This document shows positions 1 through 7,598 of a stretch of DNA of 64,000 nt, piece by piece (positions within the stretch are counted from its first letter, which is position 1; every line of letters starts with the position of its first letter). The translations under genes and the position numbers were made by a program. Location: NCBI RefSeq assembly GCF_005893125.1, contig NZ_VCJS01000019.1:1-64000 (forward strand), given 5' to 3'. Source of the stretch: Nonomuraea basaltis. Lineage in GTDB: Bacteria > Actinomycetota > Actinomycetes > Streptosporangiales > Streptosporangiaceae. Below the pieces are notes generated by a model. The model was not told the DNA's origin. It made no database searches and saw only the letters and a program-made list of their open reading frames with translations.

Positions 1-945
1 TCCGCTCGGGCATTCGTCGTCGCCTTAGCGACCGCCCTGGCACTCAGCAGCGCGAACGTGGCCGGCACCCCGGCCTTCGCGCAGGAGGACCCCGCCCTGG
101 CAGCCCTCACCCAGGTGGTCCCCGAGATCGTCGAAGAGGCCAAGACCGCCCCGCCCACCGAGATCCCCGACGGCGACGTCCAGAAGCCCTTCGCCGTCGC
201 GACGGACCCCGACCGCACCCTGGTCGCGACCGTGAGCGAGACCGACATCGGCATCGGCATGCCGGAGGCCGCGGGCAACGGCAACCAGCCGCTGCCCGGC
301 CTGGTCACCTACGCCGCCAAGCAGCCCAGCGTCGCCTTCGCCCACCAGCGCACCGGCCAGATCGCCCGGGCGCTGACCATCATCAAGGACGCCTCGGCGC
401 CCACCGAGTACCGCTTCCCGATCTCCGCCCCCGAGGGCAGCATGCTGGAGGTCGAGGACGACGACGGCACCGTCCTGATCTACCAGGACGACTTCTACAT
501 CGGTGAGATCGACCTTCCGTGGGCCAAGGACGCCAACGGCAACGCGGTCCCGACCTCGTACCGGGTGGAGGGCATGACGCTCATCCAGACGGTCAGCCAC
601 GCGGGCGCCGCCTACCCCGTGGTCGCCGACCCCGCACTCAAGCTGCAGTGCGAGTGGTGGAAGGCCATGTGCCGGCTCATCTTCTCGAAGAAGCTCACCA
701 AGAAGATCTACGGCGCCTGGTTCGTCGCCGGCGTCGCCGGCGCCATCGAGGCGATGAAGGGCGCCTGCGACAAGCTCAAGGGCAAGGCCAAACTGATCTG
801 CAAGATCGCCTACACGGCGGGCGGCGCCTCGGCCATCTACAAGGTCCGGGAAGCCGCCAACAAGAACCAGTGCTTCGCGGTCAGGTTCCAGGCTCCGGGC
901 ATCGTCTGGTACGAGGTCCGCAAGAAGAGCTGCCAGAGCAAGTAG
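1..945 (+). CDS. Secreted six-cysteine protein, copy 1 (5' end off window)
   Basis: Function unknown. The reading frame is open from the first base; alignment with the downstream paralogue shows only its first three codons are missing. It begins inside a signal peptide (hydrophobic stretch ending at the residues AFAQ), followed by a ~190-residue exported carrier region that ends in the motif YPVVADP. The last ~100 residues hold six cysteines and a lysine-rich helical stretch, suggesting a disulphide-bonded module. The first 401 bases are identical to the next gene, including silent sites, while the middle of the Cys-rich module has diverged. I infer, from experience with such secreted actinobacterial proteins, that the carrier presents a variable effector or antimicrobial tail; nothing here proves it. 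Confidence 0.8.
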   Translation, partial: SARAFVVALATALALSSANVAGTPAFAQEDPALAALTQVVPEIVEEAKTAPPTEIPDGDVQKPFAVATDPDRTLVATVSETDIGIGMPEAAGNGNQPLPGLVTYAAKQPSVAFAHQRTGQIARALTIIKDASAPTEYRFPISAPEGSMLEVEDDDGTVLIYQDDFYIGEIDLPWAKDANGNAVPTSYRVEGMTLIQTVSHAGAAYPVVADPALKLQCEWWKAMCRLIFSKKLTKKIYGAWFVAGVAGAIEAMKGACDKLKGKAKLICKIAYTAGGASAIYKVREAANKNQCFAVRFQAPGIVWYEVRKKSCQSK

Positions 946-960
946 CCCCCGCACCATCCT

Positions 961-989
961 GACGCCCCCGCCGACCCTGCGGGGGCGTC
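961..989 (+). terminator. Hairpin terminator after copy 1
   Basis: An 11-bp perfect inverted repeat, GACGCCCCCGC / GCGGGGGCGTC, with a 7-base loop, 15 bases after the stop codon. No U-tract follows, as is common for actinobacterial hairpin terminators. Confidence 0.7.
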
Positions 990-1082
990 GCCGCAGGAGA
1001 ATCGGCGGGGTCGCGGTGGTTACCGTACGTCATCGTGCGAATGAACCCTGGAAGACGGCAAACGTTTACGGATCATCCATGC

Positions 1083-1112
1083 AAGATCACCCGGATGGTC
1101 GCCGGTGATCTT
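1083..1112 (+). promoter_or_regulatory. Inverted repeat upstream of copy 2 (possible operator)
   Basis: AAGATCACCCGG, 7 bases, then CCGGTGATCTT: arms match apart from one extra C. It lies ~50 bases before the ATG of copy 2, next to A/T-rich sequence containing two TTTACG words. It could bind a dimeric regulator or form a leader hairpin. The equivalent region of copy 1 is outside the window. Confidence 0.4.
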
Positions 1113-1163
1113 TACGTTTGCGGCGTTTGTGCAATGCCCCCCACCGCACGTGGAAGGACATCC

Positions 1164-2120
1164 ATGCGCATCTCCGCTCGGGCATTCGTCGTCGCCTTAG
1201 CGACCGCCCTGGCACTCAGCAGCGCGAACGTGGCCGGCACCCCGGCCTTCGCGCAGGAGGACCCCGCCCTGGCAGCCCTCACCCAGGTGGTCCCCGAGAT
1301 CGTCGAAGAGGCCAAGACCGCCCCGCCCACCGAGATCCCCGACGGCGACGTCCAGAAGCCCTTCGCCGTCGCGACGGACCCCGACCGCACCCTGGTCGCG
1401 ACCGTGAGCGAGACCGACATCGGCATCGGCATGCCGGAGGCCGCGGGCAACGGCAACCAGCCGCTGCCCGGCCTGGTCACCTACGCCGCCAAGCAGCCCA
1501 GCGTCGCCTTCGCCCACCAGCGCACCGGCCAGATCGCCCGGGCGCTGACCATCATCAAGGACGCCTCGGCGCCGACGGAGTACCGCTTCCCGATCTCCGC
1601 GCCCGAGGGGAGCATGCTGGAGGTCGAGGAGGACGACGGCACCGTCCTGATCTACAACAACGACTTCTACCTCGCCGAGATCGACCTTCCGTGGGCCAAG
1701 GACGCCAGCGGCAACGCAGTGCCGACCTCGTACCGGGTGGAGGGCATGACGCTCATCCAGACGGTCAGCCACGCGGGCGCCGCCTACCCCGTGGTCGCCG
1801 ACCCCGCACTCAAGCTGCAGTGCGAATGGTGGAAGGCCATGTGCCGGGTGATCTTCTCGAAGAAGCTCACCAAGAAGATCCACAACGCCTGGCTGTACGT
1901 CGGGGCGGCCGCCGCGACCGAGGCGGTCAAGGCCGCCTGCGACAAGGCCAAGGGCAAGATCAAGGTGGCCTGCAGGGCGATCATCGTCGCGGGCGTCGCA
2001 CAGTACATCTACAAGATCAGGGAAGCCGCCAGGAAGAACCAGTGCTTCGCGATCCGCATCCAGATGCCCGGACCCATCTTCTGGGGTGAGGTCCGCAAGA
2101 AGAGCTGCCAGAGCAAGTAG
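1164..2120 (+). CDS. Secreted six-cysteine protein, copy 2
   Basis: Function unknown; 318 residues. The ATG at 1164 is chosen because GGAAGGA sits 5-6 bases upstream and a clear signal peptide starts here (MRISAR, hydrophobic core, cleavage near AFAQ); a GTG at 1035 would add an unlikely N-terminal extension. A carrier region (about 30-215) ends in YPVVADP. The C-terminal module from about 216 keeps all six cysteines of copy 1 (contexts LQC, AMC, AACD, VAC, NQC, KSC) and the ends LQCEWWKAMCR and EVRKKSCQSK. Between them, residues about 240-290 have diverged, unlike the almost invariant N-terminus. The Rhs gene follows 73 bases later on the same strand, but a hairpin separates them. A secreted effector or bacteriocin-like role is only inferred. 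Confidence 0.85.
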   Translation: MRISARAFVVALATALALSSANVAGTPAFAQEDPALAALTQVVPEIVEEAKTAPPTEIPDGDVQKPFAVATDPDRTLVATVSETDIGIGMPEAAGNGNQPLPGLVTYAAKQPSVAFAHQRTGQIARALTIIKDASAPTEYRFPISAPEGSMLEVEEDDGTVLIYNNDFYLAEIDLPWAKDASGNAVPTSYRVEGMTLIQTVSHAGAAYPVVADPALKLQCEWWKAMCRVIFSKKLTKKIHNAWLYVGAAAATEAVKAACDKAKGKIKVACRAIIVAGVAQYIYKIREAARKNQCFAIRIQMPGPIFWGEVRKKSCQSK

Positions 2121-2135
2121 CCCCCGCACCATCCT

Positions 2136-2164
2136 GACGCCCCCGCCGATCCGGCGGGGGCGTC
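2136..2164 (+). terminator. Hairpin terminator after copy 2
   Basis: GACGCCCCCGCCG / CGGCGGGGGCGTC, a 13-bp stem with a 3-base loop, at the same place as the copy 1 terminator but with a longer stem. Confidence 0.7.
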
Positions 2165-2193
2165 GCCCTACGCGCACACCTCCCGGAGTACCC

Positions 2194-5100
2194 ATGCCTG
2201 CCATCACGCCACGGGCCCTCGCCGGTGGCCTCGCCCTCCTGCTTCTCCCCCTGGCCGCGCCCCCGGCACCCGCCGCCGCCGAACCGCCGACCCCGGCCGC
2301 CGTCCCCAGCGCCGCCGCGTCGAAGCCGGGAGACGACCCGAGCGCCCCCGCCAGCCTCGCGGCCGAGCCGAGCGCGCCCGACGAGGCCTCCGCCCGGCTG
2401 TCCGCCCGCCTGACGGGCCGGCGCGTCGAGGTCGCGGACGCCCGTACCGAGACCACCACCACCTACGCCAACCCGGACGGAACGCTCACGGTCGATTCCT
2501 TCGCGGGCCCTGTCAGGTTCCGCCGCGACGGCGAATGGGCCCCGGTGGACATCTCGCTCACCAAGGCTCCGTCGGGCGAGATCGTGACCCGGGGCCACGG
2601 CCGGGCGCTCAGGCTCGGCGGCGGACGCTCCGGGGTGTCCCGGCAGACGTCGTCCGCGCCGACCGACCTGATCACGATCGGCGAGGGCGCCGCCAAGGTG
2701 ACCATGCAGTGGAAGGGCGCGCTGCCCGCACCGCGCCTGTCCGGCGAGACGGCCACGTACCCGGACGTCATGCCGGGCGCCGACCTGGTCGTCACCGCCA
2801 CCAGGACGGGCGCCGAGCAGTTCCTGCTGCTCAAGTCCCGCCCGACCGCGCCGCTGACGTACGCGCTGGGGCTGAAGGCGCCGGGCCTTACGCCGCGCCA
2901 GGCCGCCGACGGCGGCGTGGAGCTGGTCGACGCCAAGGGCAAGGTCGCCGTCACCATCCCCGCGCCGGTCATGTGGGACGCCACCAAGCACCCGGTCTCC
3001 GGCGAGCACCTGCGCCGCGCCCCCGTGGACATGAAGGTCTCCGGCCGGGACCTCGTCCTCACCCCGGACCCGGCCTTCCTGAACGACCCGGCCACGACGT
3101 ATCCCGTCACCGTGGACCCGTCGCTCAACCTGGGCCAGGTCTTCGACACGTTCGTGCAGGAGGGCTACGGCACCGACCAGTCGGGCGCCACCGAGCTCAA
3201 GATCGGCAACAACGGCAGCGGCCAGGTCGCCCGGTCGTTCATCACGTGGAAGACCCCCGGCATCGCGGGCAAGAAGATCCTCTCGGCCACGCTGAAGCTC
3301 TGGAACTACCACTCCTGGTCCTGCAGCGCCCGCTCGTGGGAGGTCTGGTCGGCTGATCGCGCCACGACGGCGTCGCGCTGGCCGGGCCCGCACTCGGCCG
3401 CCAAGTACGCCTCCTCCAGCGAGACGAAGGGCTACGGCAGCGGCTGCGCCGACGGCTGGGTCACCGCCAACGTCACCACGCTGGTGCAGCACTATGCCAC
3501 CCAGGGCTGGAAGGAGTCCGGCATGGGCCTGCGGGCCGCCAGCGAGTCGGACGAGTACGCCTGGAAGCGGTTCCACTCGGGCAACGCCTCGTCGAAGGTG
3601 CCGGTCATCTCGGTGACGTACAACTCCTACCCGAGCGCCCCGGTCTCCACCTGGGTCTCGCCGTTCACCGAGTACGACGGCACCCTCTGGACCAACACGC
3701 TCACCCCGCAGCTGCGCAACCACGTGCGCGACCCCGACGGCGGGAACGTGCGCGGCCTGTTCGACGTGTACGCGGGCTCCACGCTGCTGATCGACAACCT
3801 CTACGGCGGCTACGTGGCCAGCAACGGCTTCTCCGGCGCGAATGTGCCTGCCGGCAAGCTCGCGAACGCCAAGACGTACACGATCCGGTCGTGGGCCAAC
3901 GACGGCTCCCTGACCTCGAAGGCGTACCAGTCGAGGGCGTTCTCCGTCGACACCGCCAAGCCGCCCGCGCCCAAGGTGGCCTCCGCGGACTACCCGAACG
4001 ACGGCGGCTGGCACGGCGACGCCGGCAAGGCGGGCACGTTCACGCTCACCCCGGCGAACACCGACACCGGCTGGATCGCGTACAAGCTCGACAACAGCGC
4101 CACCACGAAGGTGCTCAGCACCGGCGCGGCCGTCACCGCCAAGCTGACGCCGCCCACGACCGGCGCGCACACCCTCAGCGTCCACACCATCGACAAGGCA
4201 GGCAACGCCTCACCGGTCACCGCGTACACCTTCAACGTGGGCTCCGGTGCGGCCGTGGCCTCGCTCGTCGCTCCCGCGGACGGGCTGCGCAGCACCGGCA
4301 GGGTGCCGCTCGCGGTGACGGGCACGGCCTTCACCCAGGCCAGGTTCCAGTACCGGCGCTCCGAGACCGGCACCTGGGCGGACCTGCCGGTCGCGAACGT
4401 CACCGGCGCCGACGGCAAGCCGCTCACCGCCTGGCCCGTGGCGGCCCCCAACGGGGTGTCCGGGCTGGTCTGGGACGCCGCGACCCACCTCGGCGACGCC
4501 GCGGTCCAGGTGCGCGCGCTCGTCTCGGGCTCGTCCGGGACCACGGTGGAGTCCCACCCGGTCGAGGTCGTCGTGGACCGCCGCGCCATCCGGGCCGCCA
4601 CCAGCCAGGTCGGTCCGGGCGTGCTGAACCTGCTCACCGGCGACTACCGCCTCCAGACCGCCACGGGCGGCTCCTTCGGCCTGACGCTCACTCGCACGGC
4701 CTCCTCGCGCGACCCCGGCACCGCGTGGTCGCCCGCGCTGACCGTGCTCAAGGAGACCTCGCCCACCTCCGTCGAGCTCACCCGGGCCGACGGCGCACCG
4801 GTGCAGTTCACCAAGACCAAGGACGGCTGGAAACCGGAGGCCGGCGCCGAGGACCTGACCCTCACCGGCACGTACACGCTCACCGACTCTCGCGGCGAGG
4901 TCACCGCCTTCACCAAACAGGGGGACGTCTACATACCCGCCGGGCACGCCTACGAGCAGGGCCTCCCCAAGTCGATCACCCGGTCGGGACACACGCTGGA
5001 GCTCGGCTACGACGCCGCCGGCCGCCTGGCCACCGTCTCACTCAAGGGAGCGGTGATCGCCCAGTACGGCTACGACGGCGCGGGCCGGCTCTCCGAGGCG

Positions 5101-7401
5101 TGGGACCCGCGGATCAGCCCGCCGCTGAAGACGGTCTACGGGTACGACTCCGCCGGCCGCGTCACCACGCTCACCCCGCCCGGCGAGCTGCCGTGGACCT
5201 TCGGCTACGAGGCGGACGGCCGCCTGCGCTCGCTCACCCGCGCCACGCTCAAGCCCGGCACCGCCGACCAGGTCGCCGGCGAGGCGAAGACCACGATCGT
5301 CTACAACGTGCCGCTCACCAAGGCGGGCGGCGGCCCGGCGGACGTCACGGCCCCGCACGTGACCGCCTGGGGCCAGGCCACGGCGCCCGTCACGGCCACG
5401 GCGGTCCACCCGCCGGGCTCCACGAACCGCCCCACCGTGACCTACCTGGACGCATCGGGCCGTGCGGTCAACGTGCTGACCCCCGGCGGGCACCTGTCCG
5501 CCACCGACTACGACCGGTTCGGCCACGCGGTGCGGGTGCTCACCGCCGCGAACAGGGAGCTGTCGCAGCGGCCGACGACCGACTTCCGGCTCGCCGAGCT
5601 GGCCATCACCGGCTACAGCCCCGACGAGCGCGCCGAGCTGCTGTCCACCCGCTCGGTCTACGACGCCTCCGGCCGCCGCAAACTGGAGGAGCTGAGCCCG
5701 GTCCACATCGTGAACCTGGAGTCCGACGTGGACGGCCTGGGGATCGGGTACGCCATCGGCGCCAGGACCCGCACCGTCAGCACGTACGACGAGGGACGGC
5801 CGGCCTCCGCGACGGCCCGCGACCTGCCGACCACCGTCAAGACCGGCGCCGTGATCGTCGGGCGCGAGTCCAAGCCGGACGTGGACGTCAGGACCACCGC
5901 CACCACCTACGACTGGGCCACCGGCCGCCGGCTCAGGACGGTCCGCGACCCCGGCGGCAGGACGGTCACCGCCGACACCGCCGCACCCGTCCTCTACTCG
6001 GCGACCGGCAGCGCCCCGTGCGGCGGGCGGCCCGAATGGGCAGGCCTGGTGTGCCAGGACGGCGGGCGGACGTACACCTACTACACCGCCTCCGGCCTGC
6101 CGCACACCGTGACCGAGGCAGGCACGGTCACCACGATCAAGCGCGACCAGGCCGGCCGGCCCATCGCGACCCAGTCCGGCGGGGAGGCCGAGATCGGCAT
6201 CGGCTACAGCCCGGCCACCGGCCGGCCCACCGAGCGGTGGCGCGGCACGGAGAAGGTCGTGACGGCCTACGACCGGCTGGGCCGGGTCATCTCCCACACC
6301 GACGCGGACGGCGGCCAGACCCGCACCGACTACGACGACCTCGACCGCCCGGTCAAGGTCGCGGACTCGGCCCCGTCCACCAGGGTTTACGCCTACGACC
6401 ACGCGGCCGAGCCGCGCGGCCTGCCCACCTCGGTCACCGACTCGGTCGCGGGCACCTTCACCGCCCGCTACGACGCCGATGGCCGCCAGATCGAGGGCGA
6501 TCTGCCGGGCGGGCTGCACGTGCAGTCCCCGTACGACGAGCGCGGGCAGAACTACGCCCAGATCTACACCCGGGACGGGCTGGAGGCCCCGGTGATGATC
6601 GACCAGGTCGGCCGGAACGCCCACGGGCAGGAGCTGCTGCGCATGCGCACCGACGCCATGACCGAGCGGCAGCTCGGCTACGACAAGGCGGGCCTGCTCG
6701 CCTCGGCGCTGGAGATGGCGTTCCCGCTGTGCACGCTGCGCCGCTACGGCCACGACGGCGCGGGCAACCGGGTCCGGCTGGCCGTGCAGGCGTCGGACGA
6801 GGACTGCCCGGTGGCCGACGACTCCGCCGCGAGCGTCACGACGTACGCCTACACCTCCGACGGCAGGCTGACCGGCGAGGGCTACGGCTACGACCCGGCG
6901 GGCCGCACCACCTCGCTGCCGGGCGGGCGCACCGTCGGCTACTTCGCCGACGGCCTACCGGCCAAGCAGACCTCCGGCGATCGGAGCCTGACCTGGAAGC
7001 GCGACCCGGCGGGCCGGATCCGGTCGGAGACCACCGAGGCAGGGGCGGTCACCGTCCACCACTACGGCTCCGACGGCGACCGGCCCTCCTGGGCCGCCCA
7101 GAACGGCGCGGTCGTCCGTCACGTGGCCGGCGTCGGCGGCAACCTGGCCGCGCTCACGGACGCGACCGGATCGGTGCGCGTCCAGCTGCTCACCGTCGAG
7201 GGGGACGTGGGCACCGAGCTGGAGCTCGACAGCGGCCTGGCCACCGTGGTCGGGTACGACGAGTTCGGCGTGCCCTCCCAGCCGCGCCGGTACGGCCGGC
7301 TCGGCGGCGCGTTGCACCCGACCACGCTGGACGGGACGGTCCTGGTGTCGGGCCGCCTGTACGACCCGTCGCTCGGCCGCTTCCTCCAGCGGCCGTACTG
7401 A
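2194..7401 (+). CDS. Secreted Rhs/YD-repeat protein lacking a C-terminal toxin
   Basis: A 1735-residue exported protein. The ATG at 2194 follows CGGAG by six bases and opens a signal peptide (MPAITPRALAGG, Leu/Pro/Ala core). A low-complexity Ala/Pro stretch is followed by an N-terminal beta domain (about 80-300), a DNRLRE-like region (about 310-475), Ig-like segments, then YD/Rhs repeats from about 930 (YGYDGAGRL, VYGYDSAGRV, YGYDPAGRTT). Rhs repeats form a hollow cocoon around a C-terminal toxin. The usual core end (YDP..GRFL) is present as YDPSLGRFLQRPY, where the ORF stops and a hairpin follows. The variable toxin and an adjacent immunity gene are therefore absent. It may be a decapped polymorphic toxin, a structural wall protein, or a donor for recombination. 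Confidence 0.9.
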   Translation: MPAITPRALAGGLALLLLPLAAPPAPAAAEPPTPAAVPSAAASKPGDDPSAPASLAAEPSAPDEASARLSARLTGRRVEVADARTETTTTYANPDGTLTVDSFAGPVRFRRDGEWAPVDISLTKAPSGEIVTRGHGRALRLGGGRSGVSRQTSSAPTDLITIGEGAAKVTMQWKGALPAPRLSGETATYPDVMPGADLVVTATRTGAEQFLLLKSRPTAPLTYALGLKAPGLTPRQAADGGVELVDAKGKVAVTIPAPVMWDATKHPVSGEHLRRAPVDMKVSGRDLVLTPDPAFLNDPATTYPVTVDPSLNLGQVFDTFVQEGYGTDQSGATELKIGNNGSGQVARSFITWKTPGIAGKKILSATLKLWNYHSWSCSARSWEVWSADRATTASRWPGPHSAAKYASSSETKGYGSGCADGWVTANVTTLVQHYATQGWKESGMGLRAASESDEYAWKRFHSGNASSKVPVISVTYNSYPSAPVSTWVSPFTEYDGTLWTNTLTPQLRNHVRDPDGGNVRGLFDVYAGSTLLIDNLYGGYVASNGFSGANVPAGKLANAKTYTIRSWANDGSLTSKAYQSRAFSVDTAKPPAPKVASADYPNDGGWHGDAGKAGTFTLTPANTDTGWIAYKLDNSATTKVLSTGAAVTAKLTPPTTGAHTLSVHTIDKAGNASPVTAYTFNVGSGAAVASLVAPADGLRSTGRVPLAVTGTAFTQARFQYRRSETGTWADLPVANVTGADGKPLTAWPVAAPNGVSGLVWDAATHLGDAAVQVRALVSGSSGTTVESHPVEVVVDRRAIRAATSQVGPGVLNLLTGDYRLQTATGGSFGLTLTRTASSRDPGTAWSPALTVLKETSPTSVELTRADGAPVQFTKTKDGWKPEAGAEDLTLTGTYTLTDSRGEVTAFTKQGDVYIPAGHAYEQGLPKSITRSGHTLELGYDAAGRLATVSLKGAVIAQYGYDGAGRLSEAWDPRISPPLKTVYGYDSAGRVTTLTPPGELPWTFGYEADGRLRSLTRATLKPGTADQVAGEAKTTIVYNVPLTKAGGGPADVTAPHVTAWGQATAPVTATAVHPPGSTNRPTVTYLDASGRAVNVLTPGGHLSATDYDRFGHAVRVLTAANRELSQRPTTDFRLAELAITGYSPDERAELLSTRSVYDASGRRKLEELSPVHIVNLESDVDGLGIGYAIGARTRTVSTYDEGRPASATARDLPTTVKTGAVIVGRESKPDVDVRTTATTYDWATGRRLRTVRDPGGRTVTADTAAPVLYSATGSAPCGGRPEWAGLVCQDGGRTYTYYTASGLPHTVTEAGTVTTIKRDQAGRPIATQSGGEAEIGIGYSPATGRPTERWRGTEKVVTAYDRLGRVISHTDADGGQTRTDYDDLDRPVKVADSAPSTRVYAYDHAAEPRGLPTSVTDSVAGTFTARYDADGRQIEGDLPGGLHVQSPYDERGQNYAQIYTRDGLEAPVMIDQVGRNAHGQELLRMRTDAMTERQLGYDKAGLLASALEMAFPLCTLRRYGHDGAGNRVRLAVQASDEDCPVADDSAASVTTYAYTSDGRLTGEGYGYDPAGRTTSLPGGRTVGYFADGLPAKQTSGDRSLTWKRDPAGRIRSETTEAGAVTVHHYGSDGDRPSWAAQNGAVVRHVAGVGGNLAALTDATGSVRVQLLTVEGDVGTELELDSGLATVVGYDEFGVPSQPRRYGRLGGALHPTTLDGTVLVSGRLYDPSLGRFLQRPY

Positions 7402-7409
7402 GCCGGCGC

Positions 7410-7438
7410 GATCCCGCCTGGGTCTCCCAGGCGGGGTC
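7410..7438 (+). terminator. Terminator after the Rhs gene
   Basis: GATCCCGCCTGG / CCAGGCGGGGTC, a 12-bp stem with one G-T pair and a 5-base loop, eight bases after the stop codon. Confidence 0.65.
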
Positions 7439-7463
7439 ACCGGTCAGATCCCCGTCTGGTACG

Positions 7464-7538
7464 TCATGGTCTGGAGGAGTGCGGGACGATCAGCCCGTCC
7501 CATTCGTCCTCGCCGAGCTCGCGCAGGATCGCCTTCAT
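7464..7538 (-). other. Short ORF, possible gene remnant
   Basis: A 24-codon ORF beginning MKAILRELGEDEWDG and ending VPHSSRP lies alone between the Rhs and xylanase terminators. It looks protein-like (charged, tryptophan-containing) but has no convincing ribosome binding site. It may be the tail of a decayed gene. I recognise no family, and chance is possible. Confidence 0.2.
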
Positions 7539-7553
7539 CCGTTCCGCAGGGAG

Positions 7554-7588
7554 AATCCCCTGGGCGGCAGGAGGACGCCCAGGGGATT
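7554..7588 (-). terminator. Terminator after the xylanase
   Basis: AATCCCCTGGGCG / CGCCCAGGGGATT, a perfect 13-bp stem with a 9-base loop, ten bases beyond the xylanase stop codon. Confidence 0.75.
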
Positions 7589-7598
7589 GGCGGAACAC

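Larger units (their letters stand above)
1..2164 (+). repeat. Tandem gene duplication (two ~1.17-kb units)
   Basis: Bases 1-401 equal 1173-1573 exactly; similarity then continues with scattered changes through the 3' ends of both genes and into the same hairpin terminator. The copies differ by one codon in length. Identity at silent sites means a recent duplication or ongoing gene conversion. More copies may lie upstream of the window. Confidence 0.9.

Noticed and set aside
1035-1163. An upstream GTG start for secreted protein copy 2
   Set aside because: It would bury the signal peptide behind 43 residues; the ATG at 1164 has a good ribosome binding site.
2017-4185. A 722-codon antisense frame opposite the Rhs gene
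   Set aside because: Low-complexity Arg/Gly/Val translation, no domain, opposite a gene with clear domains.
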